Assembly (NCBI GenBank): GCA_949840955.1
Contig: CATKXV010000001.1
Span: forward strand, 248,001 to 312,000
Reading direction: 5' to 3'
DNA: 64,000 nt
Source: an uncultured Anaeroplasmataceae bacterium
Lineage (GTDB): Bacteria > Bacillota_I > Bacilli_A > Acholeplasmatales > Anaeroplasmataceae
Made by a program: the position numbers and the translations under genes. Positions 54,594 to 64,000 of this stretch are shown one piece after another. The notes under the pieces were generated by a model. It was not told the origin of the DNA and ran no database searches. It saw nothing but the letters and a program-made list of their open reading frames with translations. Numbering within the stretch: position 1 is the stretch's first letter; each line of letters begins with the position of its first letter.

Positions 54594-55232
54594 TCACGCT
54601 TCCTTTCTAGCCTCTAATCGATAAATTGGGCCAAGCTTAGACCACTTTTCTTCAAATTCTGTTTCAATATTATCCTCCACAGGATCCTCATGAAGATTTA
54701 GGGATATGTTGGACAAATACCAATGATTCCTACTAAAGGATTCTAAAGAGAACTCAAACAGCTTACGATTATCTGTTTTTTGAAAAATCTCTCCCTGATC
54801 TGTTAATATATCTCTGTAGCTGTCAAGAAACGTTTTATAGGTCAGCCTTCTTTTCTGATGAGCAGCCTTAGGCCATGGATCAGAAAAATTGATATAGATT
54901 CTTGCAATCTCACCTGTAGAAAAATACTCCTGAATCTCCTTGGCATCCATTAAAATCAGTCGAAGGTTTTCTATTTTTTCTGCCTCTATTTTTTCTAAGG
55001 CACGAAGAAGAACCGAATCATATTTTTCTATGGCGATAAAGTTGACATCTGGTGTTCTTCTTGCGAGCTCTGAAATAAATTGTCCTTTACCGCACCCAAT
55101 TTCAATATGAATGGGATGATTATTAGAAAATAGGGTATTCCAGCTTCCCTTATATTGCTTAGGCTCAGCTATAAAATAGAAGGTATTCTGTTTTAGTTTA
55201 TCCAAAGCATTTTTTACTTTTCTTAAGCGCAT
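54594..55232 (-). CDS. trmB: tRNA (guanine-N7)-methyltransferase
   Basis: A 212-residue TrmB that forms m7G46 in tRNA with SAM. IEIGCGKGQFISELARRTPDVNFIAIEKYD holds the SAM-binding region; INFSDPWPKAAHQKRRLTYKTFL is the family's hallmark. It starts 3 bases after the pepV stop without a clear ribosome site, suggesting coupling to pepV. In Bacillus trmB also lies in this neighbourhood. Confidence 0.95.
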   Translation of the reverse strand: MRLRKVKNALDKLKQNTFYFIAEPKQYKGSWNTLFSNNHPIHIEIGCGKGQFISELARRTPDVNFIAIEKYDSVLLRALEKIEAEKIENLRLILMDAKEIQEYFSTGEIARIYINFSDPWPKAAHQKRRLTYKTFLDSYRDILTDQGEIFQKTDNRKLFEFSLESFSRNHWYLSNISLNLHEDPVEDNIETEFEEKWSKLGPIYRLEARKEA

Positions 55233-55234
55233 AC

Positions 55235-56581
55235 TTATTTCGTAAGCTCATATATTGCCTTGGCATAGATGAGGATTGCTTGCTTAAAATCCTCTAAAAC
55301 CATGTATTCATCAGCAATATGGCATACATCCTCTCTTCCTGGAAGCATTGGACCATAGGCAACAGCACTATCTACAAATTTAGCATAGGTACCTCCACCA
55401 ATTGTAATTGGCTTTGCCTTTGTATCCTTTGTAACCTCTTGATACACCTTCATTAGCGTAGTAACTAAAAAGCTGTTTGGATCTACATAATGAAATCCAC
55501 CAAAACTTAAAAACTCTGGCTTCAGCTGATATTCCTCTGTTGCCTTGCAAATTTGCTCCTTAATCCTCTTTTCTAAGGATGAACGAGGTACACGACAATC
55601 CACACCAATTTTAAGCAGACCATTTTTAACTTCAACAACTCCTACATTGCTCGTTAATTCCTTCATTTCCTCATCATAAAAATCAATACCTAATTTTTTT
55701 CCAAAGGGATCAAAGGTTAAATATTTTGTAAAAAATTGAGATAGCCTTGTAGAATGAATTTCTTCTAAAAATTCAAATAGAATAAAGCTAGCATTCATTC
55801 CCTTGTTCGGAACCATTGCATGAGAGCCAACACCATAGGCAATATAGCTATCCTCCAAAACCTTTCCTTGATAGCCTTTTTTCTGTAAGAATGCCTCATA
55901 TTCTTTTCTATAATCCACCTTCAATTTCATTGTGGCGAGGGCAGGAACAACATTATACCGATTTCCACAGGAAAACTCTGTGATAATTTCCTCTTCTCCC
56001 AGGCTTCCTTTAATATCATATGTCATATGAGCCTTTTCCCCATAGATAAGAGGAAAGTCTGCATCTGGAGAAAATCCAAGATGAGGTAACTCAAAGCTCT
56101 TAAAATAGTGCTGTAAGCATCTAGAGCCTGATTCCTCATCACAGCCCATAATCAAACGAACTCTTTTCTTAGGAAGAAAGCCCTGATCCTTAAGGAGCTT
56201 CATTGCAAGATAGGATGCTACCAGTGGTCCTTTGTCATCCATAGTTCCTCGACCATATAATTTCCCATCCTGAATATGCAAAACAAAGGGATTTGTTTTC
56301 CATTGCTGTCCTTCTACAGGAACAACATCCAAATGCGCAAGAATACCCAAAAGCTCTTTTCCTTCGCCAAACTCAATATGTCCTGCATAATTCTTATCAT
56401 TGGCGACAACAAAGCCATCCTTACTAGCATATTCTAATATAAATTTAAGGGCATGCTTATTTTCTTCTCCAAAGGGAGCATCCTTTTTTGGGTCAAAGGT
56501 ATCTAAAACCGTCTTATAGGAAACAAGCTTTGAAAGTAACAGCAAGCCCTCCTCTATATAATTTTCTACTTTAAATTCCAT
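55235..56581 (-). CDS. pepV: M20 dipeptidase PepV
   Basis: An M20-family metallo-dipeptidase of about 448 residues. Metal ligands are visible: His in LAHLDVVPVEGQQW, Asp in MDDKGPLVASYLA, Glu-Glu in GCDEESGSRC, Asp in SPDADFP and late His in EDVCHIADEY. It hydrolyses dipeptides in the cytosol. I use the ATG at 56581, about 9 bases after AAGGAG; the first in-frame ATG touches that site. Followed directly by trmB. Confidence 0.93.
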   Translation of the reverse strand: MEFKVENYIEEGLLLLSKLVSYKTVLDTFDPKKDAPFGEENKHALKFILEYASKDGFVVANDKNYAGHIEFGEGKELLGILAHLDVVPVEGQQWKTNPFVLHIQDGKLYGRGTMDDKGPLVASYLAMKLLKDQGFLPKKRVRLIMGCDEESGSRCLQHYFKSFELPHLGFSPDADFPLIYGEKAHMTYDIKGSLGEEEIITEFSCGNRYNVVPALATMKLKVDYRKEYEAFLQKKGYQGKVLEDSYIAYGVGSHAMVPNKGMNASFILFEFLEEIHSTRLSQFFTKYLTFDPFGKKLGIDFYDEEMKELTSNVGVVEVKNGLLKIGVDCRVPRSSLEKRIKEQICKATEEYQLKPEFLSFGGFHYVDPNSFLVTTLMKVYQEVTKDTKAKPITIGGGTYAKFVDSAVAYGPMLPGREDVCHIADEYMVLEDFKQAILIYAKAIYELTK

Positions 56582-56602
56582 AATTTCCATCTCCTTGAAA
56601 TG

Positions 56603-56630
56603 AAAAGGATTATTATCTATGATAATAACC
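56603..56630 (-). terminator. Terminator after the EIIB-like gene
   Basis: GGTTATTATC / GATAATAATCC stem then TTTTC on the minus strand, between the EIIB-like gene and pepV. Confidence 0.65.
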
Positions 56631-56641
56631 TAATTTTCTTT

Positions 56642-57013
56642 TTATTTTTCTTTTATTATCTCTGATAAAGCTGTACAAATCAATTTTGAATCATAAGCAA
56701 AAAGCATTTTGATAGAATGATTTGTAACAAAAACTCCAGCTGAGGATAGCTTTTTTAATTCTTCAAAACTAACCTGATCTACATCCTCTACCTCAAGGAT
56801 GACTCTACCATTGACATTCTTTGCATCAAGCATATTCTCCTTCGTTCCTAAGGCATGAAGCAGCTGCTGAATAAAGTCTTGATTGACCTTGATTTTGGGC
56901 TTCTTTTTTCTTTTTAGAAAAAACAGAATATTGATAACGATAAGAATGACAACAAGAACGGCAGCACATATAATGGCTATGATGGGTGCCATATTCAATT
57001 GCTCTAATACCAT
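56642..57013 (-). CDS. Membrane-anchored EIIB-like domain protein lacking the phosphocysteine
   Basis: A 123-residue protein with one N-terminal membrane helix (about 9-33), a basic patch, then a glucose-PTS EIIB-like fold (LLHALGTKENMLDAKNVNGRVILEVED, SAGVFVTNHSIKMLFAYDSKLICTAL). In true EIIB the Cys lies in a DACATRLR segment. Here the aligned part is DAKNVNGRV, with no cysteine, so phosphotransfer is not expected. It may be a regulatory or structural derivative. The ATG at 57013 follows AAGGAAG. Confidence 0.7.
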   Translation of the reverse strand: MVLEQLNMAPIIAIICAAVLVVILIVINILFFLKRKKKPKIKVNQDFIQQLLHALGTKENMLDAKNVNGRVILEVEDVDQVSFEELKKLSSAGVFVTNHSIKMLFAYDSKLICTALSEIIKEK

Positions 57014-57143
57014 CAAAAACACTTCCTTTTCATCATTATAATAATTTATTTCAAATATTTCAATCTTTTTTAATAGATTTTTGGTTTTTGTCTAAGCAAT
57101 TTTTAGCATAATATCATACCTTATGATAGGAGGTGAAATCAAA

Positions 57144-59183
<2,040 letters not shown>

Positions 59184-59207
59184 AATACATCTTCCTTTAC
59201 TCTTATT

Positions 59208-60230
59208 TTATTCTATGAGCATTGCATCTCCAAAAGAAAAAAAGCGATACTTTTCTTCTACAGCCTTATGGTAAGCCTCTAATATAAATTCTCTTCCTGC
59301 TAGGGCACTAACTAGCATAATTAATGTTGACTTTGGTAAATGAAAATTTGTAATTTGTGCATCAACAACCTGAAATGTATATCCAGGATATATAAAAATT
59401 TTAGTTGAAGCACAAACGGGCCGAAAGCCATGATCATAGGCAGACTCCAAAGTCCTTGTTGAGGTTGTTCCAACAGCAATAATTCTTTTCTTCTGCTTCA
59501 TTGCCAAATTCAAGGCATCCGCAGCCTCTTTGGATATTTCATAATATTCCTCATGCATGATATGATGAGTTACATCCTCCTCATCCACTGGTCGAAAGGT
59601 TCCTAGTCCAACATGCAAGGTGATAAAAATAAGACCAACGCCCTTTTTCTTTAAGCTATCTAAAATCTCCTCTGTAAAATGTAGCCCCGCGGTAGGAGCT
59701 GCGGCAGAGCCTGGATGCTTCGCATAAATGGTTTGATATCGATTTTTATCCTCTAGCTTCTCATGAATATATGGGGGAAGTGGCATTTGTCCTAATGCAT
59801 CAAGAATTTCAACAAGTATGCCTTCATATAAAAGCTCAAATTTGCATATCCCCATATCCTCTTTTGATATACAGCGTGCCCTAAGCCTACCTTCCCCAAA
59901 GGACACAATTGTGCCAAGCTTAATTCTTCTTTGAGGCTTTACTAGGGTTTCCCAAACATTTTCACCTAAATCCTTTAAAAGCAAAATCTCAATCACAGCA
60001 TTCGTTTCTTCCTTTACTCCAATTAGGCGAGCAGGAATCACCTTGGTATCATTGAATACCAATACGTCATTTTCTCCTAGAAGCTCTACAATATCCGAAA
60101 ATTTCTTATGCTCTATGGACTTGGTTTTTCGATTTAGCACCATGAGCCTAGACTCTGAACGATTTTTAAGTGGTGTTTGAGCTATGAGCTCTAAAGGTAG
60201 CTCATAATCATAATCTATTGTTTTTATCAT
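59208..60230 (-). CDS. queA: SAM:tRNA ribosyltransferase-isomerase QueA
   Basis: A 340-residue QueA, which adds the epoxycyclopentane unit to preQ1-t[52 protein letters not shown] and [10 protein letters not shown] are the family blocks. Its ATG overlaps the ruvB stop (ATGA) with GGGGTTATT before it. Confidence 0.97.
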   Translation of the reverse strand: MIKTIDYDYELPLELIAQTPLKNRSESRLMVLNRKTKSIEHKKFSDIVELLGENDVLVFNDTKVIPARLIGVKEETNAVIEILLLKDLGENVWETLVKPQRRIKLGTIVSFGEGRLRARCISKEDMGICKFELLYEGILVEILDALGQMPLPPYIHEKLEDKNRYQTIYAKHPGSAAAPTAGLHFTEEILDSLKKKGVGLIFITLHVGLGTFRPVDEEDVTHHIMHEEYYEISKEAADALNLAMKQKKRIIAVGTTSTRTLESAYDHGFRPVCASTKIFIYPGYTFQVVDAQITNFHLPKSTLIMLVSALAGREFILEAYHKAVEEKYRFFSFGDAMLIE

Positions 60231-61234
60231 GCAAATAACCCCTTTAAGAATGGTATTCCAAGCTCTTGATATGCTTTTTCAGTAGCAATTCGTCCACGAC
60301 TAGATCGTTTGATATAGCCCTCCTGTAAAAGATAGGGCTCATACACATCCTCTATGGTAGAAACCTCCTCTGATATTGTTGCAGCAATAGACTCAACTCC
60401 AACAGGACCACCCTTAAAGGTTTGAATGATAGCCCTTAAATATCTATGATCTGTATAATCTAATCCATTCTTATCTATCCCTAATTTTTTTAATGCCTCC
60501 ACACAAATTGGAAGTGTGATTGCACCTTCATTTTTCACATCAGCAAAATCTCGAACTCGTCGGAAAAGTCGATTGGCTATACGAGGAGTTCCTCTACTCC
60601 TACTCGCGAGCTCCACTAATGCCTCTTCATCCATTGTTGCATTGTATACCATAGCGGTACGACTTACAATTTGCTTTAATTCCTCTACGGAATAGTATTC
60701 TAGCCGTAAAACCACACCAAAGCGGTCTCTTAAGGGAGCAGATAAATCCCCAAACCGAGTTGTAGCTCCTACGAGTGTAAAGGGTGGCAAATCAACACGG
60801 ATACTCTTGGTATTCGCATCCTTTCCTACCATAATATCTAATACATAATCCTCCATGGCACTATATAAAACCTCCTCAACAAAGCGAGGCAGTCTATGAA
60901 TTTCATCTATAAAAAGTACATCTCCCTCATTCAGGGTAGATAAAACAGCTGCTAAATCTCCACTACGCTCAATAGAAGGTCCTGATATAACCTTTAGACT
61001 TGTCCCAAGCTCATTGGCTATAATTTGAGCAAGAGTGGTTTTCCCAAGCCCTGGAGGACCATATAATAAAACATGATCTAAGGATTCATTTCTCTTTAAA
61101 GCAGCCTGTATATATACATCAAGCATTTCTTTTGCTGAGGGCTGTCCAATATATTCCTTTAAATATTGTGGTCGTAAGGATAGGGTATCCTCTTCTTCTA
61201 CAACCCTCGGACTTACAATTCTTTCATCTTCCAT
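60227..61234 (-). CDS. ruvB: Holliday junction helicase RuvB
   Basis: A 335-residue AAA+ motor of branch migration. [19 protein letters not shown] Walker [10 protein letters not shown] Walker [19 protein letters not shown] sensor, and [17 protein letters not shown] in the C-terminal winged helix. Eight bases from ruvA. Confidence 0.97.
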   Translation of the reverse strand: MEDERIVSPRVVEEEDTLSLRPQYLKEYIGQPSAKEMLDVYIQAALKRNESLDHVLLYGPPGLGKTTLAQIIANELGTSLKVISGPSIERSGDLAAVLSTLNEGDVLFIDEIHRLPRFVEEVLYSAMEDYVLDIMVGKDANTKSIRVDLPPFTLVGATTRFGDLSAPLRDRFGVVLRLEYYSVEELKQIVSRTAMVYNATMDEEALVELASRSRGTPRIANRLFRRVRDFADVKNEGAITLPICVEALKKLGIDKNGLDYTDHRYLRAIIQTFKGGPVGVESIAATISEEVSTIEDVYEPYLLQEGYIKRSSRGRIATEKAYQELGIPFLKGLFA

Positions 61235-61242
61235 ATGAATAC

Positions 61243-61800
61243 CTACTTCACTAATATTTTTAAAGCCTGCTTAACCAATGCTCCCTCATCTAGGCTTTGA
61301 TCTAATTTAGGTAAAACCTTCGTTATTTCTTTTTTATTGTATCCTAAGGCCAACAATGCCTGTTCTACATCCTCAAGCTTTGTATTTTTTATAGCAAGCT
61401 CCTCACCTAAATTCAATTTCCCCTGCAAATCCAAAATAATCTGCTGACTTGCCTTAGCCCCAATTCCAGGAAATTTTCTTAAATAGCCATCATTTCTTGA
61501 TTCAATTGCTTTAACAATTTCAGAAACCGTTCCAGTAGCTAAAATGGATAAGGCACTTTTAGGTCCAATACCACTAACAGAAATGAGCTTCAAAAATAAA
61601 TCCTTCTCTTCCTCCGTAAGAAAGCCGTATAGATCTAATATATCTTCACGGACATATTGATAAACAAATACCTTATATTCCTTATTTAAAGAAAAGATAT
61701 AGGGATTACTTACAATTAATAAATACCCAATCCCCTGATTTTCTATTATTATATTTTTAGGAGTAACTTTTGTAACCCTTCCTATTATGTAACCATACAT
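61243..61800 (-). CDS. ruvA: Holliday junction protein RuvA
   Basis: A 185-residue RuvA. N-terminal OB fold ([28 protein letters not shown]), tandem helix-hairpin-helix ([33 protein letters not shown]), and a C-terminal RuvB-binding domain ([21 protein letters not shown]). AAGGTGATTCAGG before the ATG. It lies about 100 bp after the LysM gene, with a terminator between. Confidence 0.96.
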   Translation of the reverse strand: MYGYIIGRVTKVTPKNIIIENQGIGYLLIVSNPYIFSLNKEYKVFVYQYVREDILDLYGFLTEEEKDLFLKLISVSGIGPKSALSILATGTVSEIVKAIESRNDGYLRKFPGIGAKASQQIILDLQGKLNLGEELAIKNTKLEDVEQALLALGYNKKEITKVLPKLDQSLDEGALVKQALKILVK

Positions 61801-61861
61801 CCTGAATCACCTTTTATTATCATACCATAAATCAGTCCAAAATGAAAGATGAAACAAGGTA

Positions 61862-61896
61862 AAAAAAAAGAAAAAGGTAGCTGAATTACCCTTTTC
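61862..61896 (-). terminator. Terminator after the LysM gene
   Basis: AAAAGGGTA / TACCTTTTT stem and then CTTTTTTTTT on the minus strand, just past the stop of the LysM gene. Confidence 0.75.
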
Positions 61897-61901
61897 TGTT
61901 C

Positions 61902-62297
61902 CTACATAAATCTTCGTGTTCCCCTTGGAGGAAGAATGCCAGGATAAGGCTTTCCCTTAGGAGAGTTTATAATTGGTGCTTCTTTTATAGATTCTTGCTT
62001 CATCTCACTGCTTCGCTCTTCTACCTTTGGCCTTTCTTCATGGATTTCATGAACCATTGGTTTTTCTTCATACAATTCATTTACCTTAGGATAATATTTT
62101 TGTACAAAGCTTTCTGTATTCTCTAAAATTTGTTCAATCTCATTATTAATTAAAGGAATTTTTATCTTCATCCCTGTTTGAATGTTATAAAAATCAGTTA
62201 TATGAAGATTTACTCCTTTAATTTCATCTAGTTCTAAATGATACATATTTAATATATCATGAATGGACTCTCCGTTTTTTACAATATGCTCAAGCAT
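61902..62297 (-). CDS. LysM-domain protein, SafA-like spore morphogenesis candidate
   Basis: A 131-residue protein. Residues 1-50 form a LysM domain (HIVKNGESIHDILNMYHLELDEIKG...GMKIKIP). There is no signal peptide, unlike cell-wall LysM enzymes. The rest is a Glu/Pro/Lys linker and a PKGKPYPGILPPRG tail. This layout matches SafA/SpoVID, mother-cell proteins that attach coat to cortex. In Bacillus safA also lies near ruvAB. A sigma-E-like promoter is present (62311-62338). SafA identity is inferred from architecture and position. Confidence 0.7.
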   Translation of the reverse strand: MLEHIVKNGESIHDILNMYHLELDEIKGVNLHITDFYNIQTGMKIKIPLINNEIEQILENTESFVQKYYPKVNELYEEKPMVHEIHEERPKVEERSSEMKQESIKEAPIINSPKGKPYPGILPPRGTRRFM

Positions 62298-62310
62298 GCT
62301 ATCACCATTA

Positions 62311-62338
62311 TAATATATGCAGCTGCTAAAAAAAATAT
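62311..62338 (-). promoter_or_regulatory. Sigma-E-like promoter of the LysM gene
   Basis: On the minus strand ATATT, 14-base spacer, CATATATTA. This matches the sigma-E form KMATATT-N13-15-CATACAnT apart from one position. The GGTGAT ribosome site is a few bases downstream. Confidence 0.5.
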
Positions 62339-62369
62339 TTTTTAAAGAAAGATTTCTACTCCTTTTTCT

Positions 62370-62398
62370 TTGACTATTTTATAAAATAATTATATAAT
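62370..62398 (+). promoter_or_regulatory. Sigma-A promoter of the coiled-coil gene
   Basis: TTGACT, exactly 17 bases, then TATAAT, about 40 bases before the ATG at 62440. Confidence 0.75.
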
Positions 62399-62439
62399 AT
62401 ATTGCAGATAAAAGTGTAAGAAAGGAAGGTATAAATCAG

Positions 62440-64000
62440 ATGAGTGTATTTGAAGCTATACAGGATTTTAAAAGCAATTATGATAAAATCATGCAAGACT
62501 TTTCTATAATTGATGATGACGATCCATTAACACCTGAAAAGCTTTCCTCCTTAATTCATGCGATAGACAAATGGATAGCCTCCATTGAAGATACCTTTTC
62601 AAAAAAGGAGAAACACCTTCTTGAGCATGAAAAGAAAAATCAAACGCTTCTTTCTAAATATCAACAAAAAATAAAGGCCCTAACGGATTCTTTGAATAAA
62701 AACATGAAAAATATTACAAAGGATCATATTGATGCTTGCCAAAAATTAAAGCAAAAAATAGAAATTGCAAAAAAGGATACAAACTATCGCATTGAGCAAT
62801 TGGATGTTGAGTTAGACTATTTTCTTGCTACCTCTGATCAAAATAAAATCATTTTAACAAATGACTATTATGAAGCTAAAAAACGCTTTGATTATCACAA
62901 GGATGAATCTAAGGATTCTTACCTTGAAATTGTTGAAAAAAACAATGAAATATTAAAAAATATTAAGGAAGAGATTACTCTTCAATATGAAAAGGAACGC
63001 TCTGCTTTATTAAAGAATCAGGAAGAGGAGCTAGATCGATTAAGAAAAAATTTAGAGCTCCAGGAGGCAGAGCTTGCTTCTATTACTGGAATACTTGAAT
63101 CAGAAAAAAGCAATATGAAGGAAAAATATCGTCATGAAAGTGCCAACTTAAATGATAATATAAAGCACATTGCTGAAGAAAAAAATAAGCTGATTGATAA
63201 GGCTAGAGGCCAATATAATAAATCCATTAATGATGCAAATATAGAAAAAGAAAATAAAAAGGCTCTGTATCAAAATCAATCTCAGGCTCTATTAAAGGAA
63301 TTTGTTACAAAGATTAATATCATTGATGAAAATACCTCCATTATTAAAAAGGAATTTGATAAAAAAACAAATGATATTAAACGGGATTATTATACAGATA
63401 TTTTTAATAAGACAAAGGACTTTCATCAGCAGTTAGAGCAAATTATAGCGAAGCAAGAGGCATTAGATAAATTCACAAATCGAATGATTAAATATAAAAA
63501 TAAGCAGCATTTGTTTAATATGAATGTCACAAAAAAGGAAAAGGAGCTTATTCTATTAGAATTATCCAAGGATAATACTATAAAAGTTTTAAACAATCGA
63601 TATGATAAAAATTTTTTAGAAATTGATAAGAATTTTGCGATTAAAAAATTAACAGACCAAGAGCAATTTGATAATAAATTCTATCAGGAAAATGATAACA
63701 TTTACGAAAATGATTTCAATTATGCGGTCAAATCTGCAAACTATCGATTTTCTCAGCAGGCTAATATATTGCGATGCCAATCTCAAATTAGAACAAAGCT
63801 ATTGGAGCGTAATTTTGATGGAATTAGTGCCAATTATTATAAAAAAATAGAGGCGATTCAAAGCAAAATATCTGCAAGTAAAATAACCATAGAAATTACA
63901 GAACGCTTAAATAAAAGCCTACTTCATTTTCTTGAGGAAAGCTATAATGCTCATCTTCATTTAGAGGAAACAAGAAGTTTACTTGAAATTGAAAAAAATA
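62440..64000 (+). CDS. Long coiled-coil protein, partial at window end
   Basis: An open frame of at least 520 codons from an ATG at 62440 (AAAGGAAGG upstream, strong promoter) to the window end with no stop. The composition is almost all Lys, Glu, Asp, Asn, Ile, Leu and Gln, with very few Gly, Pro or Trp. The heptad-like spacing, for example KERSALLKNQEEELDRLRKN, predicts very long coiled coils. There is no signal peptide or membrane segment in the visible part. Candidates are an SMC-like or cytoskeletal filament protein, but no ATPase motif is visible. I do not recognise it. Confidence 0.8.
   Translation, partial: MSVFEAIQDFKSNYDKIMQDFSIIDDDDPLTPEKLSSLIHAIDKWIASIEDTFSKKEKHLLEHEKKNQTLLSKYQQKIKALTDSLNKNMKNITKDHIDACQKLKQKIEIAKKDTNYRIEQLDVELDYFLATSDQNKIILTNDYYEAKKRFDYHKDESKDSYLEIVEKNNEILKNIKEEITLQYEKERSALLKNQEEELDRLRKNLELQEAELASITGILESEKSNMKEKYRHESANLNDNIKHIAEEKNKLIDKARGQYNKSINDANIEKENKKALYQNQSQALLKEFVTKINIIDENTSIIKKEFDKKTNDIKRDYYTDIFNKTKDFHQQLEQIIAKQEALDKFTNRMIKYKNKQHLFNMNVTKKEKELILLELSKDNTIKVLNNRYDKNFLEIDKNFAIKKLTDQEQFDNKFYQENDNIYENDFNYAVKSANYRFSQQANILRCQSQIRTKLLERNFDGISANYYKKIEAIQSKISASKITIEITERLNKSLLHFLEESYNAHLHLEETRSLLEIEKN

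Overview
The window reads as core chromosome of a low-GC, endospore-forming, Gram-positive bacterium near the boundary between classical Firmicutes and Mollicutes. An Erysipelotrichia-like organism is my best guess, but this is inferred from gene content and no phylogeny was run. Supporting signs are the Firmicute operons (rimP-nusA-ylxR-ylxQ-infB-rbfA, ftsY-ylxM-ffh, secG-rnr-smpB-ssrA, ruvA-ruvB-queA-tgt), a short 611-residue IF2 and uniformly AT-rich codon use. Release factor 2 is encoded and TGA is used as a stop, so the code is the standard one and not the Mycoplasma code. Sporulation genes are scattered through the window: a SigK-type sigma factor, a SpoIVFB-type site-2 protease with a SpoIVFA-like partner, a LysM SafA-like protein, a CotY/CotZ-like coat protein and a Tyr/Pro-rich coat-like protein. 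Sigma-E- or sigma-K-like promoters lie before two of them.

Layout. 1-6 kb: HAD phosphatase, SigK, greA, a chloramphenicol-acetyltransferase-like gene, a YgjP-type metallopeptidase, the trhP pair of U32 proteins and a P-loop kinase. 6-9 kb: SRP genes. 9-17 kb: topA, rnhB, rbgA, lepB and a soluble FtsK/SftA-like translocase overlapped by a single-TM protein gene. 17-27 kb: HAD protein, membrane MutS-like protein, glgP, glgB, recX, YitT and prfB. 27-32 kb: a frameshifted gene, an M28 peptidase, spoIVFB/spoIVFA-like/radC and an Mrp ATPase. 32-37 kb: the infB-nusA operon. 37-44 kb: a macrodomain, a DAK-like mini-protein, a hybrid histidine kinase, DUF1848, a redox cluster and a flavodoxin-NUDIX fusion. 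44-48.4 kb: an accessory island with an AAA ATPase, a lipoprotein, a Zn/TM XRE regulator and remnants that look like RhuM, IS30 and one unknown gene. 48.5-62 kb: tmRNA, smpB, rnr, secG, pdp, a peptidase-S51/prephenate-dehydratase fusion, trmB, pepV, a CotZ-like gene, tgt, a cyclophilin, queA, ruvB, ruvA and a LysM protein. 62.4 kb to the end: a very long coiled-coil protein that runs off the window.

Most genes lie on the minus strand in tight, often overlapping operons closed by clear intrinsic terminators. No complete insertion sequence, CRISPR array, rRNA or tRNA was seen. The oddities most worth following are the S51-prephenate dehydratase fusion, the flavodoxin-NUDIX fusion, the macrodomain plus DAK-like pair, prfB without its programmed frameshift, a tmRNA tag that does not end in the usual ALAA, an RbgA GTPase with a broken G4 motif, and the split membrane/translocase arrangement.
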